A DNA stretch of 64,000 nucleotides, taken from NCBI GenBank assembly GCA_036346405.1, contig CM070566.1, positions 9,830,355-9,894,354 on the forward strand, read 5' to 3'. The DNA comes from Phyllostachys edulis. Its lineage: Eukaryota > Streptophyta > Magnoliopsida > Poales > Poaceae. This document shows, piece by piece, positions 48,656 through 58,488 of this stretch. A model generated the notes under the pieces. It saw only the letters and a program-made list of their open reading frames with translations, made no database searches and was not told the DNA's origin. The stretch's first letter is position 1; the number at the start of each line of letters is the position of its first letter. The position numbers and the translations under genes are program-made.

Positions 48656-49531
48656 GCACAAGCATGATAAAGAAGCAAAGAAGAAGGGGAGCCAACGGGG
48701 CTGTCGGCCGGGAGCAAATAGCCAAGAAAAGTGATGAAGAAAACAAAAATATCTTTGCCTGCCTTGGATTCAGCCGACAGTCTTCTAGGTCCTGCTGCCT
48801 CAATGTATTAAATAATCTCTACTGTTTCACATGAGGACAGACTGTCTTGGATTCCCTGAACTGGCCTATCAACATGGGATCCTCTATGTCCCTAGCTACT
48901 GTGGCCTCGCTAGCATATATCGCATACACGCACTAAGGTGTAGTCCCACAAGAAACTTATAGTGGAGAAGGTGCAGCCTCGCACTTTTGGACGCCGAAGG
49001 CACATTCAAGATTGCCCTTTGGCGCTCCCCAAAGGAGCTTTCGATTCAGATCCGTCCGGCCAACGCCTTGCACGCACGTCCAAGACCCTCTTGTGGAGCG
49101 CCCTACGACGGCCCGTACATACATCTGACCTCGGTCTCATGGGCGTCGCGGCTCGACGCCAGACGGCATTGTGGTCTCACGGCGTCGGCCCTGCGGCCTC
49201 ACCGCTGCCTCGTGCTATAGTGGCATCGCGCTCCGTGCGTTCTTGCGCCAAGGCTCAAGGCATCGCGCCCTCATAGCATGTGCGCCAAGACCTCGGAGCA
49301 TCCGCCAAGAAGACTCCTTGACGCCTCCATCGCTCAGGCGGGCCCCTTGCCGCCACCTCGCACCTCCAGAGCTCCTCGGCCTCGAGCGCCCACCGCGCTT
49401 TGCGATGCCCACAAGACCGGGAGCCTCGCCACGGAATGCAACTACCGCTCGTAACCACTAGGACTTTTTGTTTCGAATATCAACCTCCGTGATAGAAGGC
49501 AATTCAAGATCGCCTCATGGCTCCCCAAAAC

Positions 49532-49548
49532 ACCAAAGGGGGGGCTAG
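49532..49548 (+). other. Polypurine tract of LARD-like element
   Basis: ACCAAAGGGGGGGCTAG lies directly before the right LTR start TGTTGGAAG at 49549. Confidence 0.75.
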
Positions 49549-49963
49549 TGTTGGAAGAATAATTCATCTATCATATCGACGGGCCCGCCTCAAGACTCGT
49601 GATACAGATCACGAAATGCGCTTATACTCATGAAAGACTATAATACCCTCACTTGTACTCATAGTATAGCCAACCCCAAGGGGTATTTTCGTCATTTGTA
49701 CAAGCTTGGGAGCCTATAAATACCCCTGTATCCCTCCTTTCAGGGGATGGCTCTCTTGAGCAATAAAGAAACATGTTCAAACCGGTGAGCCCTGGGCTCC
49801 TCTCCCGAGGTAACCCCCGCTGGCTCACCGACAGAGTAGGGCGGTCCTCTCTGACCCCGAGCTCAGATAAATCCTCGTGTCATTTTTTACTCTCGTGGAC
49901 GATGGCCCGTCAGACGGCCGACGTCCACCCCCTCACTCGTGTTTGGTTTTTACCCCTACAACA
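49549..49963 (+). repeat. Right LTR of LARD-like element (415 bp)
   Basis: Matches 42991-43400, from TGTTGGAAGAATAATTC to CCCCTACAACA. The target duplication CTTAC follows at 49964-49968. Confidence 0.93.
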
Positions 49964-49968
49964 CTTAC
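49964..49968. repeat. Target-site duplication, right (CTTAC)
   Basis: Identical to 42986-42990 and directly adjoining the right LTR end. Confidence 0.9.
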
Positions 49969-50649
49969 ATTCTGAAGAATCCCTAGTCACGTCATCCTGA
50001 CCAACGTACCAAAACATGGTACGTGATCGGAGCTTCAAAGGACTTATCCGACGTGTGGAGAAATCTTTCACCAAATGCTAAAAGTTAATCCTTTGATACT
50101 AAGCTGGTGGATGGCTTCGATACATCTCCCCACCTTTCCCTCCTTCACGGAGGATCACCAGTTTGGGTTTTCGACCGCTACTTTGCCGGCGAAGCAGAGG
50201 CTATCTCCCTTCGTGACTGCCATGTAGAACCAGTTCTTCTTCCATGACGACCACAAAGACTTGGAATACATGCGGATGTACTTCCTAGCCTTCCCGTCGT
50301 TGTACAAATACCTAAAGACCTCTAGATCTAGATGAATCCCTAGATACACTTCACAAAGATAGGCCAAGATGCTAAGGTTGGCGATCGAATTAGGAGCGAG
50401 GTTCACCAATTCAACCTTGTAATATTCAAGAACCTTGGAGAGGAACGGGTGCATCGGCAGCATAGACCCACACTCGATGTATGCGAGAAAGACATGAATT
50501 TCCCCGTTGTTCCCGCTAGGGAAATGCTCTCCGACCGCTGATCTCCAAGAAATCAAGGTCTTTTCAGGAAGCATCCCGCTCCTCTCCATAGCTTTGAGCA
50601 TCTTCTTCGTCAAATCAGAAACTAGCCAGTTGGTGATTGAATTCGACAT
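49969..50649 (-). pseudogene. Tat antisense ORF, N-terminal exon with Transposase_28-like domain
   Basis: Minus-strand frame from ATG at 50649 (MSNSITNWLVSDLTKKML) to at least 50155. The segment AYIECGSMLPMHPFLSKVLE, then YYKVELVNLAPNSIANLSIL and AYLCEVYLGIHLDLEVFRYL, has the layout of the putative gypsy-type transposon domain (Pfam Transposase_28), known from extra ORFs of grass Ty3/gypsy elements. A TGA after VENPNW near 50155 interrupts the frame. Exon-like sequence continues to 49969 (ending GATTCTTCAGAAT), where the GTAAG donor has been duplicated by the LARD insertion. The other parts of the gene lie at 40827-42985. Function of this domain in the element is unknown. Confidence 0.75.
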
Positions 50650-50952
50650 TATTGGTTTTTGGTGAGAAGATGAAAGAGAGTTGAAGCAAGTTCTTGACGA
50701 AAAGATGAAGGGAAATTAAAAGAAAATCTGAGAGCGTAAAAATCCTAAAGCAATGCACTACAGGGATTTTATAGGCGCATTTCATTAACTGTAGAAGGGA
50801 GTTGCCCGAAGCCCAACGGGCACAAACCTCTTCGGTTTCCTAGACAATTCCTCAACTTTAAAGTGAATACAGACCACCTCGCTATCTATGCCATTAAACG
50901 AGAGTTTTTCCTGATACAGATTTCGTCGGAAGGGGTTCACATTACAAATTCA

Positions 50953-51660
50953 CTTAAAGTTCAGGGGCTAGCTGATGAGTATTAAATTCCTAATTATTTG
51001 TATTACATTTAATTAAAAGCCACATAGCTTATGTGGTTGTAAACCTCACAGCTAACGCCCTGTGGTCGTTAGAATCCCAGGGGTCACCCGATGGGTAAAC
51101 TGGTCAGAGGGGGTCTTGTACCTATTGCTCGACCAGATGGCTGCTCGTAGAAGTTTTGAACTGGCACTTGGACCCAGTTCCAAGTATACCCCTTCCGTAT
51201 GATGAATGGAACATGTGTCTTAATTGCTCCAAACCACACGACGTTTTCGGCCTTAAGTAACTGACAATAACCACTACGCAGCTATTTCACCTCCTGCTAA
51301 AGACCAACTGGCGATCAGTTAGTATTACACTAACTGCTAGTACTTCCCCGGCCTGACGTGTCACTTCCAAAGGGTGTCTCTTCCAGGAGTAACTGCCACC
51401 ACTTCGTCAATTATTTAAAGAAGGGATCGAAGGCAATCAGACAGGGACATCAGAACATAACCAATTGAAGACAATTGAAGCGACCTGAAGCATTCCAAGC
51501 AATACACTTAGTGTAATTAGGGCCAGTCTATCGTCTTGCCTAAGGCACCCCCTGTAAAGATCTAATTCATTGCAATAAAGAGAAACCCCATTCTCATCCA
51601 AGAACTCTTTAGCCGCTTTTCTCATTTTATTTCATAAGATCAGCGACTTGATCGTCAACA
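50953..51660 (+). mobile_element. Tat 3' LTR of element C, with polypurine tract
   Basis: A purine-rich tract, AAGTTCAGGGGCTAGC (about 50957-50972), precedes TGATGAGTATTAAATTCC at 50973. The sequence runs to ATCGTCAACA at 51660. It has a plus-strand TATA-like TTATTTAAAG (51411-51420) and a late AATAAAG (near 51576). The position, right of the antisense ORF and in the pol orientation, is that expected of a 3' LTR. No 5' partner lies in the window, so the right edge is not proven. Confidence 0.6.
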
Positions 51661-51699
51661 CCCGCCTGCCTCCGATCAGCACCAAGGAGACCGAGAAAG

Positions 51700-51716
51700 T
51701 TGCGCCAGGCGCGGGG
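51700..51716 (+). other. Primer-binding-site-like sequence after the LTR
   Basis: TTGCGCCAGGCGCGGGG, 39 bp past the proposed LTR end, resembles the TGGCGCGCCAGGTAGGGG-type sites found after 5' LTRs of grass gypsy elements. It may mean the LTR runs to about 51699 and a second internal region once followed. Confidence 0.35.
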
Positions 51717-51774
51717 TCCCTCGACGTGCTAATCGGGTGACATCATCTCCGGGCACCACACTAGTTTCATCTGG

Positions 51775-52420
51775 GTATGTTTTATTGTAGGCATTTGCTA
51801 AATTTGTTGCAATAGTTGGCTCAAAATGTAGCATGGAGCGATTTTTGTTGACATGATGTTATTGCATCAAATATTACGGCAAGAGGTATTTTTTGTTGCA
51901 ATAGTGTTTATGATTTGTTGCACAAGAGTAAATATTTTGTTGCAGCCTCTTCACAATTTAATTTTTGCAGCAGCTTTTTTCTATTGTTGCAAAAAGTGAT
52001 TTGGTTTGTTGTAATGCATCTTCCTGAAATTTGGTAAGAAAATGATTTTGTTGCAACTATTGTCGTCGATTATTGCATACATAAAATCAAAATGTTTCAT
52101 AAGTAAGTTTTAAATATTGCAACAATTATTTTTAGATGTTTTCACTGTTATTTTCAAATGTTGCAATTGTAACATCGAAATTTGTTTGTTTTGGGATATT
52201 TGAACTAGTTTTTAAAAAGCACAACCATGTTCTATACTGATGGTTCCATGCATTTTCGGTGAGAATTTGATATTTTTCCCATTTTTTTCTTGGCATTGTA
52301 TTTATCATTTGCGCATTTTGTTCCACATAGATTATTTTTATTGCAAACGTTGTATCCGAATGTTAAATCGAAGCGTACGATTGAAAGCTTTTCATCATAC
52401 ATCCGAGCACTAGTTACGCC
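51775..52420 (-). repeat. TTGCAAC-rich repeat, copy 2 (reverse)
   Basis: Reverse-complement relative of 16250-17130. Many TTGCAA/TTGTTGC words. The end ATCCGAGCACTAGTTACG (about 52400-52417) corresponds to the left border of copy 1. Non-coding. Confidence 0.5.
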
Positions 52421-52929
52421 CTCTTTCCTTTTCCTCTCTTTTTCTTGCGCTTGTTTTGGAGAATGATTAGTTTCGACGTAGCGTGGAGTGCTCGTACAAG
52501 CATCTATGATTAACTATGGATGGCTGCTGAAGCATATTCAATTAGCGTTTGTTTTGATAATTGGCTGCTGACGCTGGAGCAGTTAGTTAGCATATTCAAT
52601 TAGTGTTTTGATAATTGGCCGCTGACGCTGTAGCAGTTAGTTAGCATATTCAATTAGTTAGCATGAATAGCATTGTACAGACAAGGACACAAACGTACTG
52701 CAGATAGTATCATTAACATTTGGGAGTTCAGTACTATATACATATGTAGCTTGTAGAGGTGCGAGAGTTCAATTCTAAAGTATATCAGGTCAGAAATCCA
52801 TCCAATCTTCGTAAAACAATAAAAGAAATCCATACAAATTTCATATGTATTTTGTTTTTACTACTTACTAGCTAAAGAACAAACAAAGATATCGTGTTTG
52901 TTTGCAATTTTCCAAATTTCACAATTTTC
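52421..52929. repeat. Non-coding stretch with a short tandem repeat
   Basis: 52536-52660 holds two to three units of about 55-60 bp containing GCATATTCAATTAG and GATAATTGGCTGCTGACGCTG. The rest is AT-rich with no gene signal. Confidence 0.65.
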
Positions 52930-53845
52930 CAAACAAAGACCAAACAAATAATGCGCAACGAGATCCAAACTCACAATTACGCCTCGTACGAGCCGAACCC
53001 AATGGGTTGGACCTATCGAGATGCCAGTATAAGGTGGTCCGGGCGGAGGGGCTCGACGTGATAAATATTCAACAGCTTAGGAGCTGCATCCGGAGGGAGT
53101 TCGGCACAGAGCCAATGACGAAGAAACTTGTCATTGAGAGGATCACCTACATGAATAGGGGAGGGCAGGGCGTATGGGAGTTGGTAAAGGTGAATGGAAG
53201 AGTAGCATGAGGTCAATACACGTAGATTGCTTCCCAGGCCAAGGCGGCGATATACAGGAAGCCGATGGTGTACGTGAATTTCGTACATAGGGCGTCGGTA
53301 AACCTTGATGATGCCGGAGCCTCCAGAAGGGGGCAACCGCTGGCGGAACTTAAAGACGGTAGCACAAAATGTGTTGTTTTGGAGGAAGTTCAATGTAAAA
53401 GACTTGTGCATAATTTTGTGCAAAATGAAGGGGGCGAAACTATGGTGGTTGGCCCGCATTGACTGCCATGAGTATCTACCAGACCAGCCTCTCAGGTTGG
53501 AGTCTAACGAGGACACCGACCCGGGGTCGGATGGTAGCAAGGAGGACACACACTAGGCTGGTGGTCGAACCGGCGGAATTATATCATCTGAGGTGTCTTA
53601 TGTAGCATCGAAACTTGATGATATCGCGAGGCGTTTGCTCGTACTGTCGCGAGAAGAAGGGTCCCAATGGGGGTTTCATGCCGACACCTTCTTAGTTAGG
53701 CAACACTTCCCTAACAAGGCGGCCGTGTAATAAGCTATAGCACAGTACACCTTGTCCATCAGTCATGTGTACTGGGTGCACCGATCAAAGCCAGGACATT
53801 ACGCAGTGAAGCGTATAGTGGAAGGCTGCTCTAGCAAAGTCTCCT
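52930..53845 (+). pseudogene. MULE (MuDR-type) transposase N-terminal fragment
   Basis: Several plus-strand frames form the N-terminal half of a Mutator-like transposase. Pieces are LRSCIRREFGTEPMTKKLVI (53070), ERITYMNRGGQGVWELVKV (53130), EEVQCKRLVHNFVQNEGGE (53380) and DYLPDQPL-like residues (53470). The DNA-binding region typical of MuDR transposases (DBD_Tnp_Mut type) follows: HFPNKAAV, two stops, then AIAQYTLSISHVYWVHRSKP and GHYAVKRIVEGCS (53700-53830). The catalytic core is absent. Terminal inverted repeats were not found. Confidence 0.65.
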
Positions 53846-54038
53846 TGGGACAACTCCAGGACCTCCCCAGGACTTCTTCAGGACTTCTCCAAGACCTTTA
53901 GGACTTCTTCAAGACCTCCCCAGATTTCCTTTTACTACCAAGAATGGTCGTAACTATGGACCTGACCGTAGTTCTGTTTTGAGCTTACATGGTTATGGGA
54001 ATGGTCCAAGAATGTATATGTGTGTGCTATCTACTGAT
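53846..54038. other. Short degenerate repeat, otherwise empty
   Basis: 53850-53925 repeats words like CCAGGACTTCTTC/AAGACCT. Downstream sequence shows nothing identifiable. Confidence 0.5.
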
Positions 54039-54919
54039 TCAGGGAATGACACAGTTTAACACAGTGGATTCCAAATTCCAAATTTGGGGTTCGACACTCA
54101 TTGATGCCTGCGCAAGACGATCCATTGTGAGTACGACATCATCAGCTGTGCGCTTTTGCCCTTTAGGATTATCGAGAGCTCCACCTCCATTAGCATCATA
54201 GCACTTCATCTTTTTCTCTGGAAATTTTGGGGGTTTTTCAGTTTTTTGGGGATGAACGACAGGGCTAACATGTTTTTCAGGTGAATCAATGTCGTGTACT
54301 TCAACATCCTCATTCAGGTCAATTAGTTTAGATTTGCTTGTAGCCACTGCACCCTTTCCTTTGCTAGATATAGCATTAAATTCAGATGCTGTTGAACTAG
54401 CACATATCTCTTCAAGATCTATCCAACTAGGCCACACTTTTTCGCAATATTCTTGAATTGAGCTATCTCTCTGCAATTAGTAAGTGTATTGGTTAAAAAT
54501 GTGCATTATTTCCAAATCTTATGCAACTACAAGAATATATTATTATTAAGATTTAGATATACCGTAATAAGATCCTCCCAATGTTCGTTAGCAACTTTGA
54601 TCATTTTGTCATTGTCATCCCAACCAAACCTTGTGTGTGCCAGAAGTTTGCTCATGGTAGCGTAGCAACTCCGGAAGTACTTATGAAGATTTTTCAATTA
54701 CTGCAATTCAAGCTTGTCAAGTCTGGAATCATTGAACTTAACTAATATTTCACGCCATGCTTTCTTTGTGTAGCATGTTCCTTCCTTCCCGCCATTTAAG
54801 GTTTGATCCTTTAGTATATTGAGGAGGAGCTTGTCCTTAGAAGATTTCCAGAAGTGCCGCTTTATGGATGTTTTTTCTGCATTCTCCTTCTTAACTTTTT
54901 TTGGCACCTGATCATCCAT
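54039..54919 (-). pseudogene. Myb/SANT-like DNA-binding protein, two exons, one premature stop
   Basis: Exon 1 runs 54919-54563 (MDDQVPKKVKKENAEKTS ...). It holds a plant Myb/SANT-like domain: HFWKSSKDKLLLNILKDQTL, GGKEGTCYTKKAWREILVKF, then LELQ, a TAA stop at 54700-54698, and LKNLHKYFRSCYATMSKLLA, WDDNDKMIKVANEHWEDL. The intron is 54562-54471 (92 bp, GT..AG, phase 0). Exon 2 (54470-54039) gives RDSSIQEYCEKVWPSW and a Ser/Pro/Lys-rich tail. The layout matches L10-interacting MYB-domain/Harbinger-partner-like proteins of about 260-300 residues. The stop, likely CAA to TAA, is the only break seen. It could be a recently dead host gene, a transposon partner gene, or a sequencing error. Confidence 0.7.
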
Positions 54920-55020
54920 ATTTCTCTAAAATAAACAGATATATCAAATTCCTTGATGTAGCATGAGAATGTTGACACAACATGGGTCGGCTGACATGTA
55001 ATGTAAGATCTAGAACTGTA

Positions 55021-56023
55021 GTTATTTTAGCTATACTGTTAATTTATCGGTGATCTACCGATCTAGATTCTAGACAGATGTATGCATGCTGTCATCCAAG
55101 TAATAAATCTTGCCATAATGACCTTCTTTCCAGGACGTTGAGATTCCTACCATGTTCAATCAGTTCACATGCATTGAATCAACAAAGCTACTGCATGCCA
55201 AACTAATTTGCAGATTTCTACCAAAGCTACCTCAAATCTACTGGAGGGGATTGCATGATAGATGAAGTCACAATTATCCAAGTCAAAGCATGCGCAAGGT
55301 GATGACTTTGACTCATGACACTTCAATTGCAAATTTTTTTTATCACGCAAATACTTTTGTACCATTCTACTGATTGAGGGGTAACAACTAACCAGTCAAG
55401 GACTCTTTATGACATTGTGCTCATGCAAACATATGTACTAACTATAATCTATGCTTGCTCAACTATTCGTACTAGAAGTTATTTTAGCTATACTGTTAAT
55501 TTATCGGTGATCTACTGATCTAGATTCTAGACAGATGTATGCATGCTGTCATCCAAGTAATAAATCTTGCCATAATGACCTTCTTTCCAAGACGCTAAGA
55601 TTCCAACCATGTTCAATCAGTTCACATGCATTGAATCAACAAAGCTACTGCATGCCAAACTAATCTGCAGATTTCTGCCAAAGCTACCTCAAATCTACTG
55701 GAGGGGATTGCATGACTGATGAAGTCGCAATTACCCAAGTCAAAGCACGCGTGAGGTGATGACTTTGACTCATGACACTTCAATTGCAATTTTTTTATCA
55801 TGCAAATACTTTTGTACCATTCTATTGATTGAGGGGTAACAACTAACCAGTCAAGGACTCTTTATGACATTGTGCTCATGCAAACATATGTTACTGACTA
55901 TAATCTATGCTTGCTCAACTATTCGTACTAGAAGTTATTTTAGCTATACTGTTAATTTATCGGTGATCTACTGATCTAGATTCTAGACAGATGTATGCAT
56001 GCTATCATCCAAGTAATAAATCT
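55021..56023. repeat. 457-bp tandem repeat, 2.2 units
   Basis: Units start with GTTATTTTAGCTATACTG at 55021, 55478 and 55934 (spacing 457 and 456 bp). The third stops after about 90 bp at TAATAAATCT. Units one and two differ by only a few percent (for example TTGCATGATAGATGAAG against TTGCATGACTGATGAAG). Non-coding. The array starts about 100 bp upstream of the Myb/SANT gene's ATG, so it may duplicate promoter sequence. Confidence 0.9.
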
Positions 56024-56091
56024 AGTTTGGCAGCATTTTGATCGCTGAAAAACCTAACCTCTGTCTACATTATCTAAATGCCTTGCAGGTG

Positions 56092-56215
56092 ACCAGATAA
56101 GAGGTGGTATCTAATCAAGATGAGGCCATTGGTGCATGCATGTCCGATGTGCATTACCAGATAAGAGGTGGTATCTAATCAAGATGAGGCCATTGGTGCA
56201 TGCATGTCTGAGGTT
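56092..56215. repeat. 64-bp tandem duplication
   Basis: ACCAGATAAGAGGTGGTATC occurs at 56092 and 56156, followed in both by AATCAAGATGAGGCCATTGG and TGCATGCATGTC. A smaller duplication, TCTAGGATCACGGCTGG, lies at about 56303-56336. Confidence 0.9.
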
Positions 56216-56219
56216 CAAT

Positions 56220-57153
56220 GCACGTAAATACTTTGGCATTAAATTAGATGTACAAGAAGATATCTTACATGTAGGCAGATTGAAGTGCACGACAGACACG
56301 TCTAGGATCACGGCTGGGTCTAGGATCACGGCTGGCGGCAGCGGTGGCACGGTTGGGCGGCGGCAGCGGCGACGTTCTCCCCAATGTGATTTATCTTTGA
56401 TCTGAATGTATCAGTTTGGCAAATAGCACTGGCCTTCTGTTCCTTATAAACGTGTTAATGTGTAAATTGATAGTGGGAGGAATACGCGCGCAACGAAGCC
56501 AAAGTTTTCTATCCGCGCGCAGAGTTTGTTGGCGACGAGAACATGTGTATGTAAAATTGGTTTTCTAAAAAACGACTAGCCCTCGTTTTTGGGAAAACGT
56601 AATATATTGGACTTATGAGAAATCAGTTTTACTTATCTTGAAAGTTAGTTATCCAACCCAAACAGAGTATTCCTAAAACGATGCTAAAAACGGTTTTGGG
56701 AAAACTAGTTTTCACAAAACCTATGATCCAAACAAGGCCGAAGAGTATAAGAAAAGGAAGCGGTTATCCCATCGGATACATCCGATAAAATTGGAATGAT
56801 ATATATGGAGAAATTAGCACGGCCCTATGTAAGTATGGTACGCACAGAGGCAAAGAGTGATTTAGAAAGCCGCTGGAATGTCAAACGGAGCCTAAACTAG
56901 ACAACTGCTATAATTCCTTGCGATGGATTAGAGGAAACAATGATGCGTCTTTGGAAACCATGGATGCATCCGCTGCATGATGTTGTCCCTAGCTAGCAGC
57001 AGGCAGCCGCATGCGGCGCAGTATACACAGTAGCATCCTATGCTGCCATTGCCATGCATAACAAGCATGTTCAGAAATCAGAACACAACACACTGCACAG
57101 TCCTCTCTCACTCTTGCATGCCTGCCACGCGATCACCTGTGACCTGTGCGTGC
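56220..57153. other. Intergenic, no gene recognised
   Basis: A short GC-rich part (56300-56385) and an AT-rich part with repeated TTTTGGGAAAAC words (56590-56735). It ends near CCAAACAAGGCC, which resembles a grass MITE terminus, but no second terminus was found. Confidence 0.5.
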
Positions 57154-57318
57154 ATGGCCGCCGCCGCCGTCCCTTTCTCCTGGGAGGAGCACCCCGGCAT
57201 ACCCAAAAACCGTCGCCTGGTCAAGCCCCCGCCGCCGCCGCCCCTCCCGCTCCCGCCGTCCGGCCGTCCGTCGTCTTCCCTGGCGTTGGCGCGTCCGAGA
57301 TTGGTTCCGGGTTCTTGA
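57154..57318 (+). CDS. Short DUF688-like protein (54 codons), probably truncated
   Basis: The ATG at 57154 gives MAAAAVPFSWEEHPGIPKNR, then a Pro-rich run and a stop at 57316-57318. The VPFSWE..PG.PK motif is the N-terminal signature of a plant-specific family (DUF688/Pro-rich proteins) that is normally much longer. An overlapping frame (to about 57443) could carry the continuation, so a frameshift is likely. An upstream in-frame ATG at 57040 is less likely the start. Function unknown. Confidence 0.45.
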   Translation: MAAAAVPFSWEEHPGIPKNRRLVKPPPPPPLPLPPSGRPSSSLALARPRLVPGS

Positions 57319-57443
57319 CATGTGCGGGCGCAGCAGGCGCGGGGCGCTCCTCGTCGCCTCGCGCGCTGCGCGTCTGCCTTCGGCACGGCGCGCTAAACGG
57401 CGGTTGGCACGTTGAATCAGATCGAGGAGAGGCTGAATGCTAA

Positions 57444-58224
57444 AAATAGAAATCCTTATTTAGTTTTTCCCTCTGATGAAATCCATATTTTACTTGTACT
57501 AGTTTTAAGGATCCGTCTATACAAGATTCGACTGTTTCTCAGTCCAAAATAATCCAATTTTAGTTCATTTACAACTTCATTATACATAAATTATAGTAAA
57601 TTATTTATGCAATTTTTGTTTTTGATCACTATAATTATTCTCGAAAGTCCTAATAATTCATATTTCCATCACATAATTTAAAATCTGACATATACTTTGA
57701 GAGATTGAACAAAAACAAAGACAAAAAATAAAATTCTATACCAACAAAATACAGCAATGTGGTGAACCCGTTATGTTCTGAAGAAAAAAACATAATAAAT
57801 TCGGACCCAATTCATCAGATAAAAAGAAGTGCGAATCTCAAAACATATTGGACCGATGAAAATTCGACTATTTTGACAAAAGAAAACAGTCGAATATTGT
57901 TTAGCAAAACCGTAGTTTTAATTGTGATCCGAATTATGTTGACGAAGATGGAAAGATGTTTTGTAGGAGCGGAGGGCCGGCGGCCTCCAGCCTGAAACGG
58001 CTTACTGTATTCTACCTCGAGTCGTTTTATACCTCTTATATATAACCTCAACAAATGTATGGGATTAGATCAGAGACGCTTTGTAACTCTTCTTGTATAG
58101 TGGTTCATCACCGAATCGTGTGTCTGTCTGTGGTTTTTTTTTTCTTGAAAGGTTTTTCACGTTAAATCTGTATTTTTTTCTTCGATTATTTCGTTTCTTA
58201 CAGTGTCTTGTCTAACTCTAACAA
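57444..58224. other. AT-rich intergenic, no gene recognised
   Basis: No domain-bearing frame. 57980-58130 has a GC-rich word followed by TATATATAACC and a T-rich end, possibly an old LTR end or a UTR. Nothing firm. Confidence 0.45.
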
Positions 58225-58488
58225 CTAGTAGTCATGGAAAAATATATCGCCGAAATTTCGTGGTGGGGTCCGATAAATTTTTATACCGGGCAAAAAATTT
58301 TGGATTTATTTAATTTTCATCCAAATTAAAATTCAATTCAACATTTAGATAAATTTCGCCTTTACATCTGAAAAATTCAAATTTGAATTCAAAATTTTGA
58401 TCCGAAATATCCGGTAACCAGTGATAACCGGTTCTATCGGTAGAGTTTGATAAAATTTCCCACCGATATAGTTTTCCGTGCTAGTAGT
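58225..58488. mobile_element. hAT-type MITE, 248 bp with 8-bp target duplication
   Basis: The element is 58233-58480. Terminal inverted repeats are CATGGAAAAATATATCG at the left and CGATATAGTTTTCCGTG at the right. It is flanked by a perfect 8-bp duplication, CTAGTAGT (58225-58232 and 58481-58488). Eight-bp duplications are the hallmark of hAT transposons. Interior is AT-rich and non-coding, with CCGGTAACC.GTGATAACCGG symmetry. A decayed relative lies at 63555-63740. Confidence 0.85.

Larger units (their letters stand above)
42991..49963 (+). mobile_element. Complete non-autonomous LTR retrotransposon (LARD-like), 6.97 kb
   Basis: Two LTRs (42991-43400, 49549-49963), a CTTAC target duplication, a primer-binding site after the left LTR and a polypurine tract before the right LTR. 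The 6.15-kb interior has no gag, protease, RT, RNase H or integrase that I can find in any frame, so it must rely on another element's proteins. The primer site TTGGCGCCGACCGTGGGGAC is similar to that of Tat element B, making a Tat-type helper plausible. The interior is mostly GC-rich tandem repeats. Large size with non-coding interior fits the LARD class. Confidence 0.9.

Noticed and set aside
56590..56750. Possible Tourist-like MITE with TTTTGGGAAAAC repeats
   Set aside because: Only one terminus-like sequence (CCAAACAAGGCC) is present and no target duplication or second end was found.
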